Source: UBA3210 sp002363635 (GTDB lineage Bacteria > Bacillota_I > Bacilli_A > RFN20 > CAG-449). From it: a DNA stretch of 64,000 nucleotides. Made by a program: the position numbers and the translations under genes. Positions 52,763 through 63,800 of this stretch are shown in pieces. The notes beneath the pieces were generated by a model that did not search any database, had not been told where the DNA came from, and saw nothing but the letters and a program-made list of their open reading frames with translations. Positions within the stretch are counted from its first letter, which is position 1; each line of letters begins with the position of its first letter. Where the stretch lies: contig CAMPBT010000001.1 in the NCBI GenBank assembly GCA_946641515.1, positions 1-64,000 of the forward strand, in the 5' to 3' direction.

Positions 52763-54028
52763 TTATTCTGTAACAACTTTAGCGTTGCCTGCAAATCTCT
52801 TAATTGAAGTGATAACTGCTGTTGCACGAGCTTTGTCATCATAAACTTCACCTGCAAGGATCATACGTTTTTGTTTGTTGTATAACTTGTATTGGAATTT
52901 TCCATTCTTATCTTTGAAGATATAGAATTTACCTTCATATGCAAGTTTTCTAAAGTTTTCTAAAGCATCTTTACATGTTGTTAATGATTTATAAACTTGT
53001 GATGTAGCGATAACTTGTCCGTTTGAAGCGATTAATTGATATGTGTATTTTTCATCTTCGTTGATAATTTTGAATTTACCACCTTCGATTTGCTCTACTA
53101 CTTCTGTGAATTCTTCTACTTCTGAATGGTCTTCATTTGATTCTTCGACTTCAATTCTTTCTGTAGCTGCCCAACGTTTTGCAGATTCAGATGCTGATTT
53201 TGATCTTGCTTCTGTCTTGTAGTTAGCGGATGTTGCAAGTGTTCTACCTTGCTTTGTCATAACACGGAAAGAGAATAATCCATGTTTATCTTCAATGAAT
53301 TCAATTTTTGCAGTATCGTTTGATAAATTCTTCTTTAATGTTTCAATACCTTTACGGCATGATTCTTCGTTTGAATATAATTCTGAAACAACTAATAATT
53401 CACCGTTAGAAGCTTTTAATCTATAACGGTAGTTGTCACCGTCTTGAGAAATAACGAATTTACCTTGTCCTTTTAGAGAAACTTTTGGAGTATCACCTTC
53501 AGCTTTTTCAACTTTTTCAGCTTTTTCTGGTTTTGGTCTAGGTGCGACTTTCTTTTCTGAACCTCTCTTAATTACAGGTTTCTTTTCTTCTGCTGGTTTT
53601 TCTTCTTTAACTTCAGGAACTTCTTCCTTAGCTTCTTCAACCTTTTCCTCAACAGGTTCTTCTTCTACAGGTTGTTCCTCAACAACTTCTTCTTTGACTT
53701 CTTCCTTAGGTTCTTCTTTAGCTTCTTCTACATTAGAAACTTCTTCAACCTTTGATTCATCAACTTTTTCTTCGACTGGTTCTTCAGCCTTTTCTTCTTT
53801 CTTTTCTTCAACTGCTTTTGGTGAAGAGACTTCTTGTTTTGCAAGTTTCTTTCTCTTGCTACCTTTAACAATTAGGCAAATGAATAGTACTAATAAGAAG
53901 ATGACTAGTACTGCGACTGCACACAAAATAACAAATGCCCATAAATCAGGATTACCTGTTCCTCCTAGGCTAAATGTTTTTGCAATCCAGTCTAAAATTG
54001 GCCTTAAGATTGCATAAATTTGATCCAT
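52763..54028 (-). CDS. Membrane protein with four DUF1508 (YegP-type) units
   Basis: A 421-residue protein. One membrane segment is at about 27-53 (LWAFVILCAVAVLVIFLLVLF and on). Then comes a ~100-residue Glu/Lys/Val/Pro-rich low-complexity linker (about 65-185). Four tandem units of ~50 residues follow: GKFVISQDGDNYRYRLKAS, FIEDKHGLFSFRVMTKQG, GKFKIINEDEKYTYQLIAS and YIFKDKNGKFQYKLYNKQK. Each has the GKFxxxxDxxxxYRYxLxxxNG(Q/E)xxxxS pattern of DUF1508. These normally occur as one or two copies in small soluble proteins, so four copies on a membrane stalk is unusual. TTGGAGG precedes the ATG. Function unknown; an envelope-bound binding protein is plausible. Confidence 0.75.
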   Translation of the reverse strand: MDQIYAILRPILDWIAKTFSLGGTGNPDLWAFVILCAVAVLVIFLLVLFICLIVKGSKRKKLAKQEVSSPKAVEEKKEEKAEEPVEEKVDESKVEEVSNVEEAKEEPKEEVKEEVVEEQPVEEEPVEEKVEEAKEEVPEVKEEKPAEEKKPVIKRGSEKKVAPRPKPEKAEKVEKAEGDTPKVSLKGQGKFVISQDGDNYRYRLKASNGELLVVSELYSNEESCRKGIETLKKNLSNDTAKIEFIEDKHGLFSFRVMTKQGRTLATSANYKTEARSKSASESAKRWAATERIEVEESNEDHSEVEEFTEVVEQIEGGKFKIINEDEKYTYQLIASNGQVIATSQVYKSLTTCKDALENFRKLAYEGKFYIFKDKNGKFQYKLYNKQKRMILAGEVYDDKARATAVITSIKRFAGNAKVVTE

Positions 54029-54419
54029 ATTATTTTTTCCTCCAATAATTAATGAATGTACTTTAATTATAGTTTTGTTTTAAATTGATTTTCAATAGCC
54101 TAAAAAATATTTAAATATTTTAAATGATAAATTTATCATACAATGAGTGAATTTTTAGCAAGAAAAGAACAACTGTTTCATTTATTACATTTTGCCCATA
54201 TGGATAAAATTGTCTTTTCGTGCCTAGATACTACCTTCTTGTGCCACGATTCTTGAAAGTGCTTTCTTTAATAATTTATTATTAAAAAGCGAATTGTCCT
54301 TACGAAGAGATGGGGATCAGCTGTAGTGACTAAAAAACTAATCGTTGGTATTAAGTTTTTAAAGGTCATCACAGTATTTTTTTGTAACCAAACAAGGTTA
54401 ATCATTAATTCGGGGACCA
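54029..54419 (+). promoter_or_regulatory. Promoter and leader of the second exported-protein operon
   Basis: 391 bases without a gene. TTTGCCCA (54191-54198), TTCGTGCC (54217-54224) and GTGCCAC (54241-54247) precede TTGAAA (54253-54258), with TATTAT (54277-54282) as a probable -10 (18-base spacer). The same motif order is found before the gene at 42371. A terminator-like hairpin follows in the leader at 54320. Confidence 0.5.
54320..54384 (+). terminator. Leader hairpin with T tract (attenuator candidate)
   Basis: CTGTAGTGAC (54320-54329) pairs with GTCATCACAG (54364-54373) with two central mismatches. Inside it, AAAAACT pairs with AGTTTTT, extending the stem. TATTTTTTTG follows. It ends about 36 bases before the ATG at 54420, so read-through is needed for expression. 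Confidence 0.6.
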
Positions 54420-56633
54420 ATGAAAAAATTAAGAATTCTAATAACACCAATTATAACTCTTATGCTTGTGCTCATTTTAGGAGTCACAACTTTTTCATGG
54501 TATACAGGAATTGATAGTGCAAATCTTGATGTTAATAATATTCAGGGAAATGAAACTATCGTAAATGTAAGTAGCGCACTTGAAGGTGAAAATGCTGACT
54601 TAATTAAAGTTGGCGATATTTATGAATATTCATCTACAAACGCAATGTACAAAGTTAGAGATAGTGGAGAAATCAATGGATATGCTGGTCAAACAGGAAG
54701 ACTCAGAGATTCGCTTGAAGATAAAGCATACATTATTTTCTTCGGTGTCAGCGTTTATTCAAATAAGAAAGCTCAAGAATGGTCAAAACTTGACTATGGA
54801 TATATTGAATCATGTGATATAACTCTTGCAAGTGGTGAGGTAGAACATCATGAACCTGAAGAAGGTCATATGGGACTTGATGAATTTAGAGTTATCTTCC
54901 TTGAAAAAACAAACTACGCTAAAAAATATTATTACTTCAGAGAAGTTAATGAAATGTCCGTGGCAAATAAAGATGAAGAGAGTAAGAGAATTAATTTCTT
55001 CATTGGCTTAAAGTTCCATGATGGTTCAAACAACGTCTTCCCATTCTCTGCAAGAAAATATATGGGTTCTAAATTTGAATTAAATATTAAGTTTGACTCA
55101 ACTGAAAATAATTCATTTATGCAACTTAGAGTTCTTCACCCAGACCAAGGTCAAAAGGTTCTTGCAGATGATGAAACTTACACATATAAGAATCAAAATT
55201 GTACTTACTATGATTACATCAAACAAGAAGGTAGCAATGGTGATTTCATGAAGCAATACACCTTTGCAACATCAGATGGTCAACCATTTGATTTACATGA
55301 AGGCGACATCATTAATCCATACAACAAGTTAACAAGAACTACTTATCATGTCTTTGATAACTGGACAGATGTTACGGATACTGATGGTGATGCTAACGGG
55401 GATACCTTCACAATGCCAAAAGCAGAAAATGGTAAATCGTTAAATGACTTTGTCTTCTATGTAAAAATCTACACTAATAAGATTTCTTGTTATGTTCAAT
55501 ATCCATTCGATACTTACTATTACAAAGGTGGTAATAACGGATGGAAGAATGCAAAGATGACTGAAGTTAATAAAGATACATCTACTAAGTTCTACAATTA
55601 TTATTCTGACGAAGACAATACTGTAGCGTCTCAAACTAGAGTAGAAAAGAATGAAACGATGTATCAACACGCTAAAGATTTATACGATACAGCATTTAGT
55701 TACGATAAGAATGGTGATAATTCAGCAATTCCTTCAACAGTACTTGGTCAAGCGAAGAAAGGTTACTTCAACGGTACAACTTATGCAAATGCAGATACTT
55801 GGTCAAGCTGGGGTAACAATTACACTCAGTTAAGTAATGATGGAGGAGCGAGAGAAGTCTTTAAAGATGTGACTGATTATCAGATGTACTACATCGATGT
55901 AGTTTCCGATAACGTCTTTGAATTCTTAGTCTTTGATACAAGTGATCATTACTATAAGAACTCATTTAACACAGATGCAAGTAACTACAAAGCTGGTAAC
56001 GGTAGATGGAGAATTTATTTACTTGTCAATCAAGATACTAGTAAAGGACTTGAAATCGAAGGTAATAATGGTACTTCATCATTTAGAAACGGAAGAGATT
56101 ATAAATATCGTAGTGTAGTTATATATGAAAAGATTGGTGATTATGATTTAGCAGAAGATTCATTCTACATTAGAGGATCATTTAATAACTGGGAAGCACT
56201 TGATGCTTATAAATTCACTTACGTTCCAGAAACAATTACTGAAAGAGGATTTACAGATCCTGCTCACTACGAAGTAAAAGTTTCTTTAGATGCTAAGAGA
56301 AAATATATCGATAGCAATGGTAAAGAAAGAGAAGCAAATCACGAATTCAAGATTGCAAATGCAACTTTCGGGGTTTCTTGGGCATTAGATGGTTTTGTTA
56401 GCCAAGATAGAATCATTCCAACTGACTTAGCAGAACTTGGTTTAAATAATGCGACAAATCCATTAAGCGATTATTTTGAACCACAAGATGAAAACAGCCA
56501 GATGTCAAACATTGTTTTGAAACGTTCTGGTACATACACATTTAGACTCTACTATTACTTAACAACTAATAGCGAAGGTCTACCGGTAACTACAGCATTT
56601 ATCTACGTTACTGGATACGAAGAATTAATTTAA
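54420..56633 (+). CDS. Exported protein with SipW-class signal peptide and starch-binding-like segment
   Basis: A 737-residue protein. A hydrophobic stretch of residues 6-22 is followed by TTFSWYT (about 23-29), the same spacing and motif as the protein at 43740 (TYAWYT at 24-29). The mature chain is rich in Tyr, Asn and Asp. Near residue 581, SFYIRGSFNNWEALDAYKF is the start pattern of SusE-like/CBM48-like starch-binding modules. No catalytic motif is seen. A weak GGGGA precedes the ATG. It is followed 27 bases later by another member. It is probably a substrate of one of the SipW enzymes and a component of a surface layer or fibre. Confidence 0.6.
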   Translation: MKKLRILITPIITLMLVLILGVTTFSWYTGIDSANLDVNNIQGNETIVNVSSALEGENADLIKVGDIYEYSSTNAMYKVRDSGEINGYAGQTGRLRDSLEDKAYIIFFGVSVYSNKKAQEWSKLDYGYIESCDITLASGEVEHHEPEEGHMGLDEFRVIFLEKTNYAKKYYYFREVNEMSVANKDEESKRINFFIGLKFHDGSNNVFPFSARKYMGSKFELNIKFDSTENNSFMQLRVLHPDQGQKVLADDETYTYKNQNCTYYDYIKQEGSNGDFMKQYTFATSDGQPFDLHEGDIINPYNKLTRTTYHVFDNWTDVTDTDGDANGDTFTMPKAENGKSLNDFVFYVKIYTNKISCYVQYPFDTYYYKGGNNGWKNAKMTEVNKDTSTKFYNYYSDEDNTVASQTRVEKNETMYQHAKDLYDTAFSYDKNGDNSAIPSTVLGQAKKGYFNGTTYANADTWSSWGNNYTQLSNDGGAREVFKDVTDYQMYYIDVVSDNVFEFLVFDTSDHYYKNSFNTDASNYKAGNGRWRIYLLVNQDTSKGLEIEGNNGTSSFRNGRDYKYRSVVIYEKIGDYDLAEDSFYIRGSFNNWEALDAYKFTYVPETITERGFTDPAHYEVKVSLDAKRKYIDSNGKEREANHEFKIANATFGVSWALDGFVSQDRIIPTDLAELGLNNATNPLSDYFEPQDENSQMSNIVLKRSGTYTFRLYYYLTTNSEGLPVTTAFIYVTGYEELI

Positions 56634-56660
56634 TTAACTAAAAGAAAGGAGGTTACTACT

Positions 56661-57788
56661 ATGGGTACAAATAAGAAAGTTTTGCCAAATGAAAAAGAAA
56701 TTAAAAAATCTATTTCATCTAAGCCAAAATTTAATAACAAACTTATTACTATCGTCATCTCATCTGTTGCATTAGTCGGTACAGTAGCAGTTTCTTCCTT
56801 TGCATGGTTTACTATGGTCAACAATGGTCAACTTAATATCATTGTTCCTACTACTACTGAAGATGGTATTACATTTACTACTGCAGAATATACAGAACTT
56901 GAAGGTTCTTTAGTTCCTGCAAAAATGAAAAAAGGTGTCATTAATAATTACCAGAAGATGGATGATGATTTAAATTTTGTCACTGGTAAAATCGATTTAC
57001 TTGATGTTCCTACTAAAGAAGAAGTCTTACCTTTAAGAGAAAATCATACTGATGCAGTTGGTAATGTACTTTTTACAACATACAAACTCGATGGAGAAGA
57101 ATTTGAAAATCCATCTCCTTACATTGAATATCCTGCAACCGTTGCATATAGACAAATGCCTTTAGCGGTTGGTTCTAAGACATTAACTAAAAAAGATGCA
57201 ACATTTAGAATGCATATTCAGTATTACGATATCTTTAATAAACCAAAGAACTTATCACAAAAAGATGCTTTCACATTCCGTTTCTACTTAATTAAAAACG
57301 TAGAAAAAGATAAAGAAGGCTTAGAAGATGAAGATTTAAATATTTTAACAACTAGAACTCCAGGTAATGGAAATAAAAACAAAAAGACTTTAGATCAATT
57401 TTTCTATGAAAATAAATCTAGATTCTCATTACTTCGTATGGAAGAATCTAGCGGTACATTTACTCTAACTGCAGAAGAAGCATTTAACTATAAACATTTA
57501 GACATGTATCGTATTACACCAATCCTTACAACTGAAGATGGTGTAGAGGTTATGAAATTCCAACTCAAAGACCTCGATGTTAACACAAATTATACAATGT
57601 TATTTGAAGCATATTATTCTTTACCTGATGAATTAATCGAAGGGGATTTATGCTTAACAAATAAAATCAATATCATCATTAGATATACTACTGATGGTTC
57701 TAATGGAACAACTTCTGAATTTGGTGAAGAAGATCCATTAATTTTCGATGAAGATTCCAATCTCCCATGGGATTGGACAAAAATGTAG
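56661..57788 (+). CDS. Exported protein with SipW-class N-terminus
   Basis: A 375-residue protein. A cytosolic Lys-rich start (about 1-25) precedes a membrane segment (KLITIVISSVALVGTVAVSS) and then SFAWFT at about 46-51, the SipW-class pattern. The exported part has several beta-like strands (YPATVAYRQMPLAVGSK, ATFRMHIQYYDIF, AFTFRFYLIKN) and an acidic tail ending WDWTKM. No family is recognised. GGAGG precedes the ATG. It is encoded between two larger exported proteins, with 14 bases to the next gene, so it could be a connector or cap subunit. Confidence 0.55.
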   Translation: MGTNKKVLPNEKEIKKSISSKPKFNNKLITIVISSVALVGTVAVSSFAWFTMVNNGQLNIIVPTTTEDGITFTTAEYTELEGSLVPAKMKKGVINNYQKMDDDLNFVTGKIDLLDVPTKEEVLPLRENHTDAVGNVLFTTYKLDGEEFENPSPYIEYPATVAYRQMPLAVGSKTLTKKDATFRMHIQYYDIFNKPKNLSQKDAFTFRFYLIKNVEKDKEGLEDEDLNILTTRTPGNGNKNKKTLDQFFYENKSRFSLLRMEESSGTFTLTAEEAFNYKHLDMYRITPILTTEDGVEVMKFQLKDLDVNTNYTMLFEAYYSLPDELIEGDLCLTNKINIIIRYTTDGSNGTTSEFGEEDPLIFDEDSNLPWDWTKM

Positions 57789-57802
57789 AAAGGAGGACAA
57801 GC

Positions 57803-60800
57803 ATGAATAAAATTAAAAATTTCTTTTTGAAATCTAATTTATTACCAGTCTTTTTAGCGGTAATTTTAGCTTTATCATCTGTTGTAGCTTCTGTCTTCCT
57901 TACATTTGCAATTTGGACAGGTGCATCTACTTCTCAGCCTATTGTTACTGAACAATTTAATCCATCAGAAGATGACTTTGAATTCTATGCAGCAATTCCT
58001 AACGTCTCGTCAGAAGGCGGATACGATTATTATCCATTAGATCAAGTCCCTGAAGCATTACAAAATTCAGTAGAAGGTTTAGCAGTTGCAAAATATGAAG
58101 CATTTAATGAAACTGTTTATATTCCTTCTTATCCAGAAGTAACAATTAACAAAATTAAATATAATGAGGACAACAAAGAAGAATTACCAGTAATTGATGT
58201 TCTTGCAGGTTATTATTCTTCTGCAGATACAATGGGTTCAAATGGTATTGCAGGTAATCAATCTGTTAAATATATCATCTTACCTGACACATTACGTCAC
58301 GTTTATTCTGGTTCCTTTAGTAAGATGACAGGCTTAAAGAAAGTTACTGTCTTAGGCGCGACAAATTATTATTACAAATTACATTTAACTAATTACCAAT
58401 CAATTCCTGAAATTGGTATTTGGTCAGATGAACAAGATACAAGTGTCGAAGACCCTTATGATATGTTAGTTCTTTCTGAAGATAAGACATTCTACTATTC
58501 TAAGAACGATCTTCTTACTTACAAAGTAGATGTAGATGGTTCTAATGGTACAATTGAATTTAAATCAGTCGGCCACGAAGTTGTCTTTACAGATTCAGAA
58601 GCTATTACTCATACAGCTTTAACATTTGGTAAGTCAAACGAATCTTATTACACATATCCTGATAAGTTATATATCGAACCAGGTGCATTTACTAATGACT
58701 CTGGTACAAATGACATTACTATTTCTAAAGGTATCAGTTCATATACTTTAGGTGCAGGTCATACTATTGATGTAGTTTACGAAGATGAATCTCACATTGC
58801 AAATGGTACAGGTTTCTCTTATTCAACAAGTAAAATCTTTATGAACCAATTCTCATTTAAAGGGGCAACTGGTTCACAAGGTCACTTTACTTATTTAGGT
58901 TCAATTGACACTTATGTCACAACATTTATTCCTAAAGAAGATATCACTTTATTTACTATTCACGACAACGTAAATAATACTGATAAAGATTATCCTGTTA
59001 ACTTTAAAGCATATACAAAATATGAAGTTAAACTTAAAGAATCTTCATTCAGTACTGCAGATAGTAAAAAATATGATATTTCATATACTGAATATACATA
59101 TGAACTCCAATATACAGATGGAGGTACTAAACATTCAGTTCCATTATCATTAAATAAATCTCAAACAACTAATGAAGAATATAAATATTTATTATCATTA
59201 GGTGGAGCATATCCTTCTGATTTAACAGCAGTTCAAAAAACTCATGATTATGTTGTTGGAGGCGATATTGATGGAACAGTTGGTCCTACAACAAATATCG
59301 CGACATTTGATTTAGGTTGGACAAATGCTTACTACAACAAAGATTCTTCTACATTTGATATTTCATTCTCACCTAATAGAATTTATCAATCAACTCATTA
59401 CTATTCATCAAGTAATGAAGATTTACAAACTAAGGTTACTAAATTAAATATCAACGCAGAAAAAGTTTATTACTTAAATCAAGTTTCAAAACATATTGAT
59501 GGTAATCCAGGTAACGAAAGTATTACTGTTACATTTAATAACCCAAATAACTGGGATGCAGCATTCATTTTAGCGTATTCAGTTTACGATACTTCAAAAG
59601 AAACTTTATATTATGATGGAAAGAGTAATCCAACAACTTTAAGTGAAGATGGAACAGAACCATTTAATTTAATGACTAAATATAGTTCTACTAAGTTCAC
59701 TTATACATTTGATTTAACTTATGGTACTCCTATGTACATTAAGTTTGCTCAAGGTGCTTCTGCTGCAATTACTAAATATCCTACACCATTTGTTTCTGAA
59801 GATAATTTACAAAATTATTTAGAAGATAATGCAAAAACTAGAATCTATTTAGATACAACAGTTTTAGGTGATATCAGCGGTAATTATTATTACGTTCATT
59901 ATTCAAGTGATAAAGGCTCAAGTGATGTTCAGTTATATAGATATTCTTCTGATTATTACTATGCTGATATTCCAGAAACTACTCAACATATTGAAGTAAT
60001 TAAGAGTTCAATTGATGGAGTAAGTAACTTAAGAACAGACAATACTATTTATATAAGTGAATCAATTTATTTTGATAATACTAAACCTACTATTGTTTTA
60101 GATGAAGGTCAGGTTAGTGATAATGTTTTACCAAAAGCTGCTATTACATTAGAAGAAATTCCTTATGGTGCAGTTGGATATAATTTATATTCAAGATTAA
60201 AATTAGAAATTCCTTCTGGAGAAACTAAATCTAATCAATATTATTTCTTAAATGATAACTTAGGTTATGGAGATAGATCTGAAATCTTACCAAAACCTAC
60301 TGGAGATACAGTTAATTACTATTTCTATGCATATACATGGGGAAATGGTGATTCTACAACAGAATTTAAAAAGTTAGAAGGCTATGAAAATATTTATTAT
60401 GCAGATATTTCTTCTTCACATAATAAAATTATTTTCGTTAAGAACCCTACATCTGGCTTATCATCTGCATGGAATAATAAAGTTTATCAATCAGGTGACT
60501 TAGATTTTTCTTCTAGCAATTCTGTTTATACTCTTGTTGAAGAAAATGGTGGATTAAAAGATGTTACTGCTTCTTCAAATACTTATGGCTATCCTGAAAC
60601 TACTGAAAACGGAAAAGTAAGAGTATTTATTAATTTAGAAAACGCTGTTATTGAAGATAAACCAAAAGCAACTCAAGAAAGATATGCTTTTGAACTTATT
60701 ACTTCTAGCCAAATTGATGATTCAAATGCTAGAGGTATTACAATCATAAAAGGAACAGTTTTAAGTGTAGATTTCTATAATCCTATTACAAAAGAAGTTG

Positions 60801-63800
60801 TTAACTTAGGTTGGTCAAGTACAGAACACGGTACTGATGGATCTAACTTATTTATTGAATCTGAAGATCATAAATTCTTATTCTTAGAAGATTGCAATGT
60901 TTATTTATATTTCAAAGTTGATCTAGATAGCGAAGGTCATATTACTAATTATCGTTATTGGTTCAGTGTCGTTAAAATTGATGGAAATAGACAAGGTTAT
61001 GAATTTAGAGATGCTGGTGTATTTGAAAATGCTAGTGAAAATACTGAATTTACCTTATCTTCCGATGGAGATAATATAAATGAAAATTCTCCTCAAGACG
61101 ATTCATTACAAAGTGGAAACATTAGTATTAATGGTTCTACTAGTGTATATGAAAAATATACAGTTACATCAAAAGATGAAGGTGTATTAGATGGTGATCT
61201 TACTTCTATTAGTACATCATCAAACTATGTCACTTATTTCTCTTTAAGCGAAGATTTAAGAGCAGATTATTTAGATAATAAAGCTATATTCCCAAATGGT
61301 TATAAACTTCGTGGATTCTTATATTACAGATATTATAATTATTCTACTCAATACGTTGATTTTAATAAGTTATATGTTGAATATGAACCTATTGGAAATG
61401 GAATGTACGTTTCTACAAATATTAACGAACAAGTTTATTTCCAAAACAATAGTGCAAGAATGTATTATATTCAGCCTCAAATTGTTGATGCTGTAACTAA
61501 TGAAATCATCTTAATGGGTGAAAGTATTAGCTTATATAGTATTCGTAGAAGTATTGTCACTACAAATACAATTAATGTAGGTGATGATGCTAACTATACT
61601 TATATGGCATATTCTGAAAACGATACTTCAAATACAACTACTTTACCAATTACTAGTGTTGGCACAATTAGTGAAGCTATTTCATCAGGCTATTTAAAAT
61701 TAAACAACAATTATTTCTATATTGATATTTCTTCAATTACTGCTGATTTAAATTTATTTGAAATTGATGTTTATAATTCTTCAAATGAAAAATTAAATAC
61801 ATCTACTATTAAAACTCAAATTGATAGTGCAACTGGATTTGCATATTTTGATAAGAGTGCATTTACTAACCCTTCATATATCAAGATTGTTTTTAATACA
61901 TTTAAGACAGAAGTTAATTATCCAAGCATTTATGTTGATAAAGCTTATCAATTAACTAGAAACCTTGCTAATACTGCTTATGAAGAATATTACTACAATG
62001 GTTCAGAAGGTACTTTAGATACTTCTAAGAACTATGTAGTTTCTGCAAGTGGTGTTGAAGGTGAATTATATCAAAATAAAGGTGGCTTTAATTCTAATTA
62101 TTATGGTACATCAACAACTGATGACTCATTAGGCTTATTTAAATTTGATGGACAATCAGCATTTGCAATCTTTACACCAAATAAAACAAATGCTTATTCA
62201 CAAGTCACATATGAAATTTATGATGAAACTGATTCAAAAATCGGTGAACTTGCTTATGATCCAGAAGCATCCTTAGAAAATAAATATCAAACATTCCAAG
62301 GTACAATCCTTAACTCTGGTGATAACACATCATATTTCTATATTAAATCAACAGGTTCTAACCCTGAGGTAGTTGGAGTATTCATCGTTAATAACGATGG
62401 TTCATTCCATTTTGCTAAAGGTACTGAATATGAAGTATTACGTAGCTTCTTCACTGAAAGAGGAAACACATATTTTAACAGAGAAGAAACTTCAGTTCCT
62501 GTTTCAAATGAATCTTATGCGACATTAAAGAATAGTACAGTTAGTGAATCTAATAACTATGAATATTACTTAGTTGGCGATTTAAATAACTGGAGAATCA
62601 ATGATGAATACGCGATTAACTATGATGGAGGTAATGGAGGAGATAACGATGCTTCTTCATGGCATTACTACACAATTAAAGGCGTATATTTAAAAGCAGG
62701 CGAAAGCTTCTCAGTTTCTAATGGTACTGACTATTTCGCTTTTGATAAAGGTACATTCTCTAATGTTGAAGGTTATGATGATGTTTATGATTTCAACTCA
62801 TCATTATTAACTATTGATCCTTTAAGAAAAGGTGAAACATTAGGTAGCAAAGTAACTATTAGTACTTCAGGTTATTATGATTTAGCAGTTAGATACGCGA
62901 AAACTCCTTCTAACGGTACTACATATTACAATTACTATTTAGGTATTAAAGAATCGAGTGAAGGTAAATCTTCAATTAAGATTTATTTCCAAAATGATGT
63001 AAACTGGAAAAACGTTTATATTCATGGTTGGAATGAACAAACTGGTGCCTTTGCTTTTGATGAAAATGGTAATGGGGCAAAGATGAGCTTAACTGCTAAG
63101 TCAGTTGATGGCTCCAAGAACTGGTATGTCTATAATTATGAATATAGATATGCGGATAACATCCCAACAAAAGTCTATTTCTCAACAACAGATAATACTG
63201 ATTTCAATAGAACAATTGATATTGATTTTGAGATTACAACTGATGTTGCTCAATCTGGAAGTATGTTCTTTACTTCTTCTTCAGTCAATGGACAGGTTGC
63301 AACTAACGTCAGCAGAACTTTATATCTTGATGTCAGTGAAATGAGTAAGACTGACTACAGATTTATTGGTTATTTCACATCAACATCTGATGCTTCAGCT
63401 TCTGAATATATTCCTTTTGAAGAAGCATCAACTTCTAGAAATGTTTATAAGCTAACACTTGAAAAAGCTTATGATCAGTTCCAAATTGTTGTTTTAAGCA
63501 ATACATCTCCTACATATACAAACGCTAAATCATCTGATTATGTAATTTATTGTTCAGATGTAATTACAATTAGTAACTTATATGATGGTTATTCAATTGT
63601 CGGCGGAGAAAATAAGGTCCTAGAATATACTCCACGTATATCAAGTACTTATTTAACAATTGATTCAACAATTGATTTATCTAAAGGCTACAGAATTATT
63701 TTATTCAACGAATCAAATCAACAGATTCAGTTTGAATCTCCTACTACATTAAAATCAGGTAGAACTCTTTCCTTTATTAACCCTAATCCATTAGTCTTTA

